Shown here in pieces: positions 25,001 through 34,215 of a DNA stretch of 64,000 nt; the first letter of the stretch is position 1, and each line of letters opens with the position of its first letter. This DNA is from Nostoc sp. S4. Its GTDB lineage: Bacteria; Cyanobacteriota; Cyanobacteriia; Cyanobacteriales; Nostocaceae. Under the pieces are notes generated by a model that was given only the letters and a program-made list of their open reading frames with translations, was not told where the DNA came from and did no database searches. Location of the stretch: contig JAQYWR010000015.1 of assembly GCA_029379225.1 (NCBI GenBank), forward strand, positions 62,001 through 126,000, given 5' to 3'. Position numbers and translations under genes: made by a program.

Positions 25001-25229
25001 GGATAAAAATTCACCTTTGCAACAAGCTATTGTGCAGTACATTACTTTATTTCATTTTTCTAGATACGAAGTTAACCGAAATATAGCATTTAAGCTTAAT
25101 CCTTACAGTAAGCTAATTGGAGATGAAGGTATCGGTACAATCTCTACTTACACCTATTCAAATAGAAACGTCAAATTTAATAACCTAGCCTTTTTGACTA
25201 GCATCAGGAGTGCGCTTTATGGCAGATGA
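22083..25229 (+). CDS. Large protein of unknown function, first gene of a two-gene module
   Basis: I do not recognise this 1048-residue protein. The N-terminal half is acidic, helical and without known motifs. The C-terminal ~300 residues have alternating strands and helices: DKLTIIVVSSWLSDAVWD, YQHFLYIAKAPYSRSLG, DIKLYPIFMDTYPALNL, then IAFKLNPYSKLIGDEGIGTI. The order loosely recalls the RNase H-like PIWI half of bacterial Argonaute-like proteins, but no clear DEDD residues can be assigned, so this is only a hint. The next gene, a helicase-like ATPase, overlaps its end. The DNA is AT-rich and its codon use leans to AAA, GAA and TTA. Both products are probably one system. Confidence 0.6.
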   Translation: MTSKHTFEESSNPLAQLNYIPLLDKIIPLIQSKKIFKLSPDKNKLRISAYELAYEIAINSNQQPLNTLNKEVGVKAATVNFISETEFYSKIQAIVDELRKQLDNACGQNQTQACLENICSSLSDFNNQPSLPFNYPFNQPYSFTSQRLTIENSLAEERRKGSESVIKAHHLNVRFEGISQFDNKLLESLRLYIDKIATPDSDDWQEVTELLTEISQRKNSEVTEIGRIVDTESLPKLLRDIKIDYLDYLKAECAKTNIHNSNTEGFECLETLINRLRLLSDYINEPDLDNTHFEVSYLLETATSLRTAFSQADAFDKLPVVPEYEGVIGESIDKEKGIKEFNLGLRLKLNGSVNAYDEKSVLDYYMTELDPTSQRHQEQLQDPVKSKNFKTKVLIIACLYYFIFAVDEDGKVADKDYNPIPKFEIDVLNKLKPGATSDEEVKNVLCNIRNLILNQDGWQVRQKLASLKNLLQTFLKKKEILPPLSKPVQLCINTAILNKTAVKILKSRNFFKIDLNQENQLQAKAKAREALGYIEVVQPTVNLQSLTSLAVTFTFDDVRYFTDSDKQNFSMKYDTTGIKVLPVVFYPITSNPETKKWENHPIYEKYYESQKLIAVYWRPKQARETIFNNSQSPAARIYRQVFTLLTYLCINICREQISLKSQPVNEKLFIPIVRLHLKDIQDTTEDEIFLSSLSKALAHILRRDCLADTQGINIKNYNYNKTQDREYKPADFDFRVKNALSSMYGLVPKTFEFKGGYQPQLDKLTIIVVSSWLSDAVWDEKDKTARISNIYGEIIVINKVSDTAVKIETIKTFADNQPHSKIYTQPEIIKDEISKLYQQGYQHFLYIAKAPYSRSLGITKLESDPDSLFFMSQSVVQYLKQGKPDIKLYPIFMDTYPALNLTPGTVDSFYIPDTEELEKLSKDKSQQTRVFLNLFTGRSVDKQRTFFNSVVCYSTLLNIYDVADTRDIMAGLLDKNSPLQQAIVQYITLFHFSRYEVNRNIAFKLNPYSKLIGDEGIGTISTYTYSNRNVKFNNLAFLTSIRSALYGR

Positions 25230-28200
25230 TTTAGGCATTAATTTAGGTCGGGTATTTGAAATAAGCTTTAATATCGGCATCCTAACTTATTTTCAACACT
25301 CCAAGTTTCAACATTTCTATGACGATGTTTATCTCAAACCGTTAAGTAGTTTATATTTACATAAAATACAACAAGCTATTACCAAGAATTACATAAATAA
25401 ATCTCATAAAGAGATTATAGGAGACTGGGTAAAGTTGTTTATTCAAAAAGGCTGGACTTCTGGCTATAGCTTTATTCGAGAGTATATAGAAGCAACTGGC
25501 TGGCGTAATAAAAGCAAAATAGAAATTCTTTATTTTCAGTGTGACTTCTACAGCGACAACTCCTTTGGTATTTTAGACAGAGATGAAATAATTTGCTACA
25601 AAGAAATTTTGGAGAGCCAGGGATTTGAAAATGTAGATATCATTCGCTACAAAGACACTGGTGAATTTCTCAAAGCTGATACCCTCTTATTAACTCGGTA
25701 TTTGGGTAAATATCGGATCTTGACTGTAGACCTATCCACTTTTACCACTTCAGCTATTCATTCTGTAACTGACTTAAATAATATCCAAACTTTACAAGAT
25801 TCATTGTGTACTGAGTTGAACTATGTGCGCTCCAAATCTAGCTTTTGTGGACTTGGTATAGATACTGGTAACAGTAGCGACAAGGACAATAAGCTTAACG
25901 AGATTTACTCCAAGGAATTGGTACAATACTTTTCTGCTTTCAAGACGAAAGATAAAGAAGCTGTTAAGGTTATCCAAGCCTGTAGTTACGCCTGGAGCTT
26001 TTATAAATTTTTACTGGCATCAGGTAAAATATCCTCCACTGACCCAGTTAAGTTTAACTGTTTTGGGTATAGTGACAGGATGATTAACGGCATTACCCTC
26101 ACTAAAGAAAAAGAAGATGGTCAAGATAGCCTGGAAATATTAAAAACTTGTTACGAAATCTACAAAGATAAAAGTTTCAAAGATATTAATGAGAGCCGCA
26201 GCAAAGTACTTCAAGTTATTAAAAGCAACGCGGCTAGAAACTTTCAGGATGGTAGAAGGTTCGTTACAGATATAATTGAAGTAAAAAAGGATATAATAAA
26301 CTACATTCACAATACTGAGGTGTTTGAGGCGGAAAAACACTTCTTTAATACGGCTGGTATTGTACCTGAATCAGTAAAGCAATCCCTTCAACTAACAGCA
26401 ACAAAATTCAGAGATGCTCATGCAGAGTTAATACATCGGGCGCTTGCAGATTCTAGAATAGCATTTCTGTTTTTGACCGGAAATCCCGGAATTGGTAAGA
26501 CTACAGCAGTTGCAGAGCAAATTCTTGAACAGCTAAATGAAGGTTCGCTCCTGATATATATCAGTCCTCGGATTCAGGTAAACAGGGATATTATCGAGAA
26601 GTTTAGAGAACAACCAGACCTAAAATTATTTGACGATAATTTCATTTGTATTAATACAAACAAAAGAATAATTGATTATGCAAAAGGGCGCTATGCTGTT
26701 GAATACCATAGCAATAAACTTCACGGAAATCATTCAATAGGACAGGTTCAATTCTTAGATGCTAATACTTTAAAAGACAATCCATTTGAGCTTTCAAGTG
26801 ATTTGGTTAGATATGCAGATAACTTGATACAAGTGGAGAGACGTAACCAAGTTGGAGTTTTAGCAAGTTTATGTGAAGCGATTCACACCTGTATTATTAA
26901 TCCTGATTTACCTAACAATATTGTTGCTACTGCGTCAATTCAATCACTTAAGGAAACTCGCTACGGTAATACTTTAAAGCATTTCAGTAGAATATTTAGC
27001 AGTGCTTATAATTCCTCAAGCAAGCCACCTGGAATTATCAAAAACAGGATGAAAGCAATCGCTAGTCGTATGAAAAATATTTTCATTATGATTGACGAAA
27101 TTACAGGTTCCCAAGAAGGAGTAGCTTTTTTGCATGGCATTTTAGAGTTTATTGAAGAATATGATTTATTAAATCCTGAATATGGCTTTAATATAAAGGT
27201 AATTACTGCTGACGCATCACTGACAATACAAGATGTCGTTAACAGTCATCTTGCTAACAACCAGGTTCAAGGGGACAAAATATTTGTTAGGCAAGTTGCA
27301 GATTCTATGGGTCAATGTTTATCAATTGAAGAATTTGAATTTTTAAGTAAGCCTGCAACTCTAATTAATGCAAATTCCTATCCTGCTAACAAGCTGACCA
27401 TTAATTATGAAGTGTTTATACAATCATTAAACTCAGAAAAAGTTGCAGATGACAATTTCAAGTTAGATGCTAATGTTGCTGAAAAAATAAAAAGTGATAT
27501 TTTGAAGCTACTGAAAGCAAATGATGGTCAAATTATAGTTTATATTCAAAATAAGGATAGCCTTAAGCAATTAATTAGCAATATTTCCAAAGAAAGACCG
27601 AGCTTTAGGCTATATCAAGAGTATCTGGAAATACACGCTAGTTTGTCAGATAGGGAAGAAGCTGAGATTCAAAGATATCAAAATCAAGAACAAATAAAAG
27701 TAGTCTTTATGACTGCTTCAGCATCTCGTGGCTTGTCTTTTCCTAACACTAAACATATTCTGGTACAAATTCCTGGTTTCAAAATTGAGCAAAACTTAAT
27801 GGAAATAATACAAGTAATTTACCGAGGAAGAGGAGGTGAACTAGATAAAGGCGATAAAAATTTGACTTTTTACTTATCTGATAAAGCAATATATTACCCT
27901 AAAAAACTTGATGAGGACGGAAACCGTTTAAGTGCTGATGAATCTGAAAAACTTGCAAATCTTTCATTGCAAGAGGCTTGCTTGAATGTACTAAATATTC
28001 TGATTATTCTCAAAGCCTCTATCATGACCAGAATTGTGGGTTCAGGACAAATAGGCAGAGAGCGATATGTTATTATTCCTATTGGTGGTAAATCAATTAG
28101 CCAAGCGGGAGAAACCTTTATTGGCTCATTGGCTACTTTATTAAGGGAAATCCGTAAGGAGTTTAAAAAGCAACCTGAAGATAGCTTGTTACGAGATATT

Positions 28201-28923
28201 GAGCATACTTTATATGAATTGCTTTCTGTTCAAAAAACCGAAATTATTCCTGATTCTCAAAAAAAATCATTCTCTGAAAATCAAGAAGTATCCTATTTTT
28301 CAATAGGCTTTTACGTTTTATCACAAATGGAGACTAGTCTTGATAAATTACTTAGTCTCCCACCGATTGAGCAAACATATGTCAGAGGAAGTTTGCTAAT
28401 TGTACCGTTATCAAAAAAGCTGGTAAAGGAAACTAATTATATCGATTTAGAAAAAATTATTGACCCTGAGCGGAATGAAGACTTTATCAAAAAACTTAAG
28501 CTTTTGGTCAAATCTGGGAAGTATCCAAAACAAATTACTAGTGCTGCTTATTCTTTAATAGACTTAGCACGAACACTTTTTAGTGAGTTAGAACGTTCTC
28601 AAAAGCTCAGTCAAACTTCACGTTCATCTGACCGTTATTATGCCTTGCCTATACAGACATTTATCTCATTCCAAGCTTTTGAAGATTATTTTGAAAATGA
28701 GAGAAGAGTATCTAATCTATCTTTCAGAGATATTTTGACTAAGTATGTTTATACACTGGCTTTAGCATACAATATTTTGCCAATTGACTCTAATTATCAA
28801 AATATTCCCTATGTAGTATTTAATAGTGCTGCGATGGAGAAATTAGGAAAAAGCTTATTTAATGAAAATCAAATATTTCAATCGAAGGAAATGAATATTC
28901 TCAATTTAATTCTCTCACAATAA
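25219..28923 (+). CDS. Helicase-like P-loop NTPase, second gene of the two-gene module
   Basis: The ATG at 25219 has AGGAG at 25206-25210 and is preferred to the GTG at 25210; residue numbers below count from the GTG. The gene overlaps the upstream stop by 11 bases. The product has an N-terminal ~400-residue part of unknown fold, then a superfamily 2-like core. The core shows motif I GNPGIGKT (424-431), motif II IMIDEI with D629-E630, a motif V-like TASASRGLSFPNTKHILVQI and motif VI QVIYRGRGG near 868-876. The ~350-residue C-terminal part is unrecognised. The N-terminal segment KADTLLLTRYLGKYRILTVD vaguely recalls a PD-(D/E)XK core with its lysine lost. An ATP-driven translocase acting with the upstream protein is the most likely reading. 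Confidence 0.65.
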   Translation: MADDLGINLGRVFEISFNIGILTYFQHSKFQHFYDDVYLKPLSSLYLHKIQQAITKNYINKSHKEIIGDWVKLFIQKGWTSGYSFIREYIEATGWRNKSKIEILYFQCDFYSDNSFGILDRDEIICYKEILESQGFENVDIIRYKDTGEFLKADTLLLTRYLGKYRILTVDLSTFTTSAIHSVTDLNNIQTLQDSLCTELNYVRSKSSFCGLGIDTGNSSDKDNKLNEIYSKELVQYFSAFKTKDKEAVKVIQACSYAWSFYKFLLASGKISSTDPVKFNCFGYSDRMINGITLTKEKEDGQDSLEILKTCYEIYKDKSFKDINESRSKVLQVIKSNAARNFQDGRRFVTDIIEVKKDIINYIHNTEVFEAEKHFFNTAGIVPESVKQSLQLTATKFRDAHAELIHRALADSRIAFLFLTGNPGIGKTTAVAEQILEQLNEGSLLIYISPRIQVNRDIIEKFREQPDLKLFDDNFICINTNKRIIDYAKGRYAVEYHSNKLHGNHSIGQVQFLDANTLKDNPFELSSDLVRYADNLIQVERRNQVGVLASLCEAIHTCIINPDLPNNIVATASIQSLKETRYGNTLKHFSRIFSSAYNSSSKPPGIIKNRMKAIASRMKNIFIMIDEITGSQEGVAFLHGILEFIEEYDLLNPEYGFNIKVITADASLTIQDVVNSHLANNQVQGDKIFVRQVADSMGQCLSIEEFEFLSKPATLINANSYPANKLTINYEVFIQSLNSEKVADDNFKLDANVAEKIKSDILKLLKANDGQIIVYIQNKDSLKQLISNISKERPSFRLYQEYLEIHASLSDREEAEIQRYQNQEQIKVVFMTASASRGLSFPNTKHILVQIPGFKIEQNLMEIIQVIYRGRGGELDKGDKNLTFYLSDKAIYYPKKLDEDGNRLSADESEKLANLSLQEACLNVLNILIILKASIMTRIVGSGQIGRERYVIIPIGGKSISQAGETFIGSLATLLREIRKEFKKQPEDSLLRDIEHTLYELLSVQKTEIIPDSQKKSFSENQEVSYFSIGFYVLSQMETSLDKLLSLPPIEQTYVRGSLLIVPLSKKLVKETNYIDLEKIIDPERNEDFIKKLKLLVKSGKYPKQITSAAYSLIDLARTLFSELERSQKLSQTSRSSDRYYALPIQTFISFQAFEDYFENERRVSNLSFRDILTKYVYTLALAYNILPIDSNYQNIPYVVFNSAAMEKLGKSLFNENQIFQSKEMNILNLILSQ

Positions 28924-29079
28924 GATTGAGTTAAATAGTTTTTGCTACTCCACGAGTAAAATTATTGTCCGTCGCCCACAGCGGCTGTTCGCATTATTGC
29001 ACTCAATAAATACGCGAACCAGTTCCTTTTTCCACATCCCGTCAAAAGTCAGCTTTGCTAACAACAGCATTGTCAAAAT

Positions 29080-30942
29080 TTACTGCAATCCTGGTGTTTG
29101 ATAAACTCGTTTAGTAAAATTTTCTAAAACATCAGGTTCGCTAGTACTAGACTCCTGTGCAGGTGCTACATCTTCCTCTGGTAAAGGCAACATCCGCGCT
29201 GCTGACTCAATTCGTTCATGTAATGCTTGTGTTAGCGTTTTAATATCAGGAATTGTCACCTGACTTGACAAAGCAGGTTTAACTTGTGTGTCCCAAAGAG
29301 CCTCACTATCATGCGCCCGTTTTTCATCGGCTTTGGACACGGGAATAATTAAAGGATAAGGAATAGAAGCTTGTCCCTCTGAACTATAACCAGGACTGGT
29401 AATTACGCACTTGCCTTGAGGAAATTTCAAAATTTCATCAGCACTGATTACAGGCATTTTTTGCAAATTCTCACTCCAGCTAATTGAACGGCTCATTTGT
29501 CCGCCAAGCGATCGCCCAGTGGTACGATTTTTAATCAGCACTTCCTTCTCACCGTAACGCTTTGAGTAATCTTCAGCCGTTTTGTAGTTACCAGGATTGA
29601 ACAAAACATGGGTACTGCAAGCTGATGCGATCGCACTTCCCATCTTATCCCCATAAATATCGTAAAGTTGCTCTAAACTTTGGATACCCAGAATAAAGCA
29701 GGCACCATTGGAACGATATTCATTAATCCACTGCGGTAAGCGGTCTAGCTTAATTGATGGTAATTCATCCAAAGAAATAATCAACGGGTCTTTGCGGGAA
29801 CGGCTCAAATTACCAACAATCATCAAGTGCATTGCTGCTGCCAGCAGAGGCCCTACCACACTGCGGCGTTCATCATCTAGCTTGAACACCACCATCTCTC
29901 TACCTTCAAGCTTAGTGGGAATGTCCGATTTCCCTATAAATGCCCTCAGCAAATCAGCTTGGATGAAAGATGAGAAAGTACCTGCTGCTGTGGTCAAAAT
30001 CCCTGAAATAGTCTTCTCTGCATCCTTAGCACTCAAAAATTGAATAAACGAAGTCGCTACCCATTCATCCAACCTTTTGGACTGTACCGCATGGTCAAGA
30101 CGCTGTACCAGTTTTGGCAACCGCAGCACAGCATAAAGCATCGCCATATCTGGGTAAGGTGAACCCTTGACTAACTGTAAAAGTGCTTTAGCTAACAAGT
30201 CCCCGGCTTTAGCAAAGAACTCATCACTTTTACCACCACTGGAAGCATTGCGGTTAATCACTTGTCCAATTTCTCCTGCCATTACCCCATCGCGTGCATC
30301 ACGCATATAATCCAAAGGATTAATCACACCGCTAAAGAATTCACCGGGGGCAAATACTCGTACTTTATAACCATAACGGGCAGCTAGGGGTGCATGAAGT
30401 CTTAGTTGGTCGCCCTTCTTGTCGTAGAGTAAAATCGGAAAACCTTGCTGCATCGCACTTTCTAACATCCGGTCTATGGTTGAGTAGGTTTTACCAGACC
30501 CAGGCGCACCTATTACCAGTGTTCCCCTTTCGGCATTGGGAAACCAAACTGTAGGTGCAGCACCAAGCATAGTTTGTATGTTAGCCAGCAACCCCCGCCA
30601 CTTGCCTTTTACCCAATAGCGAGGAGTACCAGACCACAGGGTAACTTTATTGTGTTTACACTCCTTGATTTGCTTGAGTGCTAGGTTAGTTGCTGCTAGT
30701 TTCTCGCTGATACCGGAGACTTTACCAGTGGTGATTTTTCCCTTACCAGTACCACTGATTTGCAACAACAGTAAAACGAAGAGCATTCCACCTACCATCA
30801 TCCAACCTTGGGGATTGTTATACTGTTGAAACAACTTGCCAAAGTCAATGCTAGCCAGAGGTGTTTGAAAGGATGACACTTCAATTAATGTTGAGTTAGC
30901 AGCGATCTGGTTGTCTGGTAGATTTTTCTGGTAAATGTTCAT
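29080..30942 (-). CDS. VirD4/TraG-family type IV coupling protein
   Basis: The 620-residue product has one N-terminal membrane segment (WMMVGGMLFVLLLLQISG, about residues 46-63). The coupling-protein ATPase follows: Walker A GAPGSGKT in TLVIGAPGSGKTYSTIDRM and Walker B LIISLDELPSI, then the TraM-recognition-like part (LPQWINEYRSNGACFILGIQSLEQLYDIYG). Coupling proteins bring DNA to a type IV secretion channel in conjugation. No relaxase and no VirB4-type ATPase is visible in the window, so transfer functions are incomplete here or lie outside. It sits on the minus strand like the DUF4351-type gene and the envelope proteins at 33.5-36.2 kb. Confidence 0.88.
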   Translation of the reverse strand: MNIYQKNLPDNQIAANSTLIEVSSFQTPLASIDFGKLFQQYNNPQGWMMVGGMLFVLLLLQISGTGKGKITTGKVSGISEKLAATNLALKQIKECKHNKVTLWSGTPRYWVKGKWRGLLANIQTMLGAAPTVWFPNAERGTLVIGAPGSGKTYSTIDRMLESAMQQGFPILLYDKKGDQLRLHAPLAARYGYKVRVFAPGEFFSGVINPLDYMRDARDGVMAGEIGQVINRNASSGGKSDEFFAKAGDLLAKALLQLVKGSPYPDMAMLYAVLRLPKLVQRLDHAVQSKRLDEWVATSFIQFLSAKDAEKTISGILTTAAGTFSSFIQADLLRAFIGKSDIPTKLEGREMVVFKLDDERRSVVGPLLAAAMHLMIVGNLSRSRKDPLIISLDELPSIKLDRLPQWINEYRSNGACFILGIQSLEQLYDIYGDKMGSAIASACSTHVLFNPGNYKTAEDYSKRYGEKEVLIKNRTTGRSLGGQMSRSISWSENLQKMPVISADEILKFPQGKCVITSPGYSSEGQASIPYPLIIPVSKADEKRAHDSEALWDTQVKPALSSQVTIPDIKTLTQALHERIESAARMLPLPEEDVAPAQESSTSEPDVLENFTKRVYQTPGLQ

Positions 30943-31069
30943 AGCAGTTAAGTAGGCATTTAGCAGAAATTTTAGCTACCAAGTGAAAGCTAAAGTATTG
31001 ACCTTTTGGACATTTTTTTAGAGGTGTTAGAAACTCTATTTCTAGAGGAGTGTCAAATACATAACAGCT

Positions 31070-31963
31070 TTATGAGTGGTTGCTGTTAAACCTGGCCAAT
31101 AAATCCTCACGGGAGAGATTCGATAACTGCAACAGTAAAGAAGCATACTCTTGTGAAGGTAGCTCTAGAATAGGCTGAATAATTGTGGCTAATTGTTCAT
31201 CTAGCGTACCAAATCGAACTGTTAGTAAATTTTCCACAATCATACGTTGCCCTTGCTTTTGAGCCTCTTGCTCCCACTGCACATATAATGGTGATAATTT
31301 CATGATTAACCTCCTGTCATCCTCATCTATATTTTCGCTACTCTGTAAATTAGCATTCAAGTTAGTCACCAACCTGAGCGCAATTGAACGTAAAGAATTA
31401 CTACGAGGTAGTTTTTGTAATTCATCAATTGCCTGTTCTTGCACCCTTCCCCTACCTAAAAGCCTTAACCAGAGTGTTTCTTCTGTGCGTGGTAACTGGT
31501 GAATTGCTACAATCGCCGTTCTGAGATGGTCTGCTAAAAAATAAACTCCAGAACCCCAATTCTCTTCATCCAGTATCCCCCGAAAGCCACGAATAATCGA
31601 TTCAGACACTGTAGGAGTAATAATCCACAGTTTTGGTAACTTTTCCTCTAGCAACCGCTCCTGATTCCGGTTCGCTTCTCGCTGTAACTCGCCTCGTAAC
31701 TCCAGTAACTTCAAAATACAGTTACAAATTTCTGTCACCGTAGCAGGATTACGAAACGGTTCAAATAAAGCAGGAGTTGCAGCAAATAGTCCCAATAATC
31801 CCAATGGTAGCGCATCTGCTCTAGTTGGGAGGACGGGTGCAAACCAAACATCAATCTGTCGCACTTCTCCTTTTACTTCACGGGGTGCTTTTACCTCTCC
31901 TAGAGGCTTCAACAACTCCTCTAAAAATTCTTTTGCAAATTGGTCGTAGGGAAATCTAGTCAT
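31070..31963 (-). CDS. DUF4351 family protein (Rpn-like putative nuclease)
   Basis: The 297-residue product has the usual cyanobacterial layout. An N-terminal FAKEFLEELLKPLGEV and VKGEVRQIDVWFAP resembles the core start of Rpn/PDDEXK-like proteins. The C-terminal VENLLTVRFGTLDEQLATII followed by LPSQEYASLLLQLSNLSREDLLARF is DUF4351. Such genes are highly multicopy in Nostoc genomes, and Rpn-type relatives have DNase activity. The function of this copy is unknown, and the active-site Asp/Glu-x-Lys is not obvious. No operon partner is evident; 31964-32219 has no gene. Confidence 0.75.
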   Translation of the reverse strand: MTRFPYDQFAKEFLEELLKPLGEVKAPREVKGEVRQIDVWFAPVLPTRADALPLGLLGLFAATPALFEPFRNPATVTEICNCILKLLELRGELQREANRNQERLLEEKLPKLWIITPTVSESIIRGFRGILDEENWGSGVYFLADHLRTAIVAIHQLPRTEETLWLRLLGRGRVQEQAIDELQKLPRSNSLRSIALRLVTNLNANLQSSENIDEDDRRLIMKLSPLYVQWEQEAQKQGQRMIVENLLTVRFGTLDEQLATIIQPILELPSQEYASLLLQLSNLSREDLLARFNSNHS

Positions 31964-32219
31964 TTATAATACACACATTTAGCCCAAAAATTTAGACATA
32001 AATTTATTATTGTTTAAAGTGGAATTATTGCATTTATATCTTGTCTTAGTATACTATTTTGGGGAGTATATTTATTTGAAATATTTTCTTAACCCACTGC
32101 TCTAAATTGTTAGTTACCTCCTTCCATCGGCGCATTAGCTTACAGTATTTTATAAGTCTGCAACGAATAAAAATCAGAAAAAATCTGCGTTTCTCTGCAT
32201 TTAAAACCGCTACGATTTT

Positions 32220-33386
32220 ATGCAAATTGAGCAACTAAGTTTTGAGGCTAACGCCTCATACCTTGGACAATCATATTTATGCAGTCCAATGGTGAAATCC
32301 AAAGTTCCAAACAACTCTAAACACCCCCATCAATCTACCAGTAAAACTGCTGCTGCCAAACCTAAAACTCCCAAAGCCAGAGCAACTGAAACTGATGATT
32401 ATGACTTTGAAGAAACCGAATTTGAAATAGACCCAGAACTTTTCAATGATAATTATAACCAAGTTCGCAAACCGATTCTTCCCTATGGTATTGTCGTTAA
32501 CGATAAACCTGCTGGACTTTTGATTCCAGAAGACCAGTTAGAAAAAGCTGGTTGGATTGAAATACCTGGAGAAGATGATCTAACTACTGTCACTTTGACT
32601 GAAGATGTTACCGGACTATTAATTACTGAAGGTCGGTTACTGGTTTTAGCTTTTGCACCAGAATATATCCGCTATAAATCAGATGTTGAAGAAGTAGGTG
32701 GTTCATTTGTTGGGCTTTATGACGATTACAGGCATAGTCTTGATAAGAAAACAATGGATGTGTGTTCTGAACACGCAATCATGTTTCTTGATGACAAGAA
32801 TCAACCATTACATACTACTCCTGTTGTTGTCCGGTTTAAAAATGTGGCTCTCTGGAGTTTTAAATCAGTACGTGAAGAATTTTACCGCTCATTAGAGAAA
32901 ACCTTCGCTGATTATTTCCAAGTGCCATTTAGTGGTAAAAGTGATAAATGGCGGAGTTTAGGTGTGCTAGAAATTGAGTTTAGAGCAATTAAAGAAGGTG
33001 AAGGTAAGAATAAACATAACTGTTGCAAAACTGTAGCCTACACTAAACCCACTGTTGAAAATCTGCCGCAACTGTATTTGGGTAAAACCACAGCTAAAGC
33101 CCTAATTTGGCAACAACATGATGCGATCGCTGGTTTTAATGAACCTCAATCCCTACCTGCTTTACCGGGAGAATCGGTATCTGTAGACGTGGAAGTATTG
33201 CCACCAAATAAAAATAGGAACAAAACTCAAAGCGTTCGTAAATCCAAACCAGCAGCCAAGCCACCTCGCAAAATTCAACTTATTGACGATGACGACTTCC
33301 TCGATGAAACCGACGATTTGGAAGCTGAGTTAGACGATGATGATTTTGAGGAGGAAGACGATGAACTGGATGATGATGAGGAATAG
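32220..33386 (+). CDS. DUF5895 protein with a very acidic C-terminal tail
   Basis: The product has 388 residues from the ATG at 32220, or 365 from the ATG at 32289; the later start is plausible because the first 23 residues are unlike the rest. A Lys/Pro/Ala-rich N-terminus is followed by an acidic stretch and then a globular core of about 230 residues (PYGIVVNDKPAGLLIPEDQL, VTGLLITEGRLLVLAFAPEY, LGVLEIEFRAI). It ends in ~35 residues almost entirely Asp and Glu. I take the core to be DUF5895, found in cyanobacterial plasmid and phage contexts. The acidic tail resembles that of single-stranded DNA-binding proteins, so an ssDNA-related role is possible but not shown. Confidence 0.65.
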   Translation: MQIEQLSFEANASYLGQSYLCSPMVKSKVPNNSKHPHQSTSKTAAAKPKTPKARATETDDYDFEETEFEIDPELFNDNYNQVRKPILPYGIVVNDKPAGLLIPEDQLEKAGWIEIPGEDDLTTVTLTEDVTGLLITEGRLLVLAFAPEYIRYKSDVEEVGGSFVGLYDDYRHSLDKKTMDVCSEHAIMFLDDKNQPLHTTPVVVRFKNVALWSFKSVREEFYRSLEKTFADYFQVPFSGKSDKWRSLGVLEIEFRAIKEGEGKNKHNCCKTVAYTKPTVENLPQLYLGKTTAKALIWQQHDAIAGFNEPQSLPALPGESVSVDVEVLPPNKNRNKTQSVRKSKPAAKPPRKIQLIDDDDFLDETDDLEAELDDDDFEEEDDELDDDEE

Positions 33387-33430
33387 TCCAATGCAACTAT
33401 AGCGTCAATGAGAGTATGTCACATGAAAAT

Positions 33431-33467
33431 ACCCTGCCGTAGCAAAGAAGACTATGGCAGAGTTTTT
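33431..33467 (+). terminator. Hairpin with T run after the DUF5895 gene
   Basis: CTGCCGTAG (33434-33442) pairs with CTATGGCAG (33452-33460) with one G-T pair, and a T-rich tract follows (AGTTTTTCCC). It lies between the convergent DUF5895 gene and the 33484-34212 gene and could serve both strands. Confidence 0.65.
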
Positions 33468-33483
33468 CCCTGTTTTTGAGTTA

Positions 33484-34212
33484 TCAACTTCGAGAATTTT
33501 TACTATTAGTGAAAAGCTGACTATCAGCAAGTTGATAGCCAGTGCCATTGAAACAAAAATTCAATTGACGTAGTTGCTCTTGCTCGGTTTGCAGTACCTT
33601 AATGCACGGTAATGCCTGACCTCGGTTCTCTCCCACTGACAACAAATGCTTACCTGGTGGCAGATTGGGATTCAAGTAACTCAAGAATACCTGAGTAATT
33701 GGTTTGTCCTTTCTGAGCCAGTAACCAGTATACAGACATCCCAAAGCACCACAGACATCAGGCGTATTCAAGTTGAAAACCGCGAACCTGCCGTCTTTTC
33801 CTTCCACACTCCAAGCCAGTATATTTTTAGCAGATGCTTTGGCATTTAACTCTGTATTTTCTACAATCACCTGTTCAATGACTGTAGCAGGCACAACATT
33901 AGCAGCTTTGTTCCAACTAACGGTTGCCGCATTTAAGCTACAGCCCCCTAAGCTCATGAGAATCGACAGCAACAAAAAGATGCCCAAACCAATGCGAAAC
34001 CAATGAACCCAGTAGCGTACCCTCATAGAAGGTGCTGGTAATTGATATGCAGTTGTCTTCAGTGGTTGAGACTGAGTAGGGGAGGCGGAGTCAGAATAAA
34101 CTCCCTTTCCTTCCGCTGTTTGCCCAAGGTCTATTTTTGAATTGGTATCACTATCAAATATTTCTTTTATCTCATAGGGTGAAGTAATAGAAGTTTTAGA
34201 TAAATCTGTCAT
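33484..34212 (-). CDS. Hypothetical membrane-anchored protein, partner of the 34216-36207 gene
   Basis: The 242-residue product has a cytoplasmic N-terminus of ~75 residues and one membrane segment (FRIGLGIFLLLSILMSLGGC), which ends in a lipobox-like LGGC. An extracytoplasmic domain follows with four further cysteines (VCGALGC, LPCIKV, FCFNG). I do not recognise the family. The gene starts three bases after the upstream gene's stop on the same strand, so they form one operon. With the coupling protein on the same strand it may be part of a conjugation envelope complex; that is inference. Confidence 0.6.
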   Translation of the reverse strand: MTDLSKTSITSPYEIKEIFDSDTNSKIDLGQTAEGKGVYSDSASPTQSQPLKTTAYQLPAPSMRVRYWVHWFRIGLGIFLLLSILMSLGGCSLNAATVSWNKAANVVPATVIEQVIVENTELNAKASAKNILAWSVEGKDGRFAVFNLNTPDVCGALGCLYTGYWLRKDKPITQVFLSYLNPNLPPGKHLLSVGENRGQALPCIKVLQTEQEQLRQLNFCFNGTGYQLADSQLFTNSKNSRS

Positions 34213-34215
34213 ACT

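Noticed and set aside
22083..25229. Calling the 1048 aa protein an Argonaute or pPIWI-RE protein
   Set aside because: Only a vague order of strands and a few motifs fit; no catalytic tetrad or the conserved Arg/Glu could be placed.
21881..29510. Absence of HIP1 octamers over the two-gene module as proof of recent transfer
   Set aside because: I saw no GCGATCGC in about 7.6 kb here, but a similar gap occurs at about 48.9-56.4 kb around ordinary metabolic genes, so the absence alone is weak.
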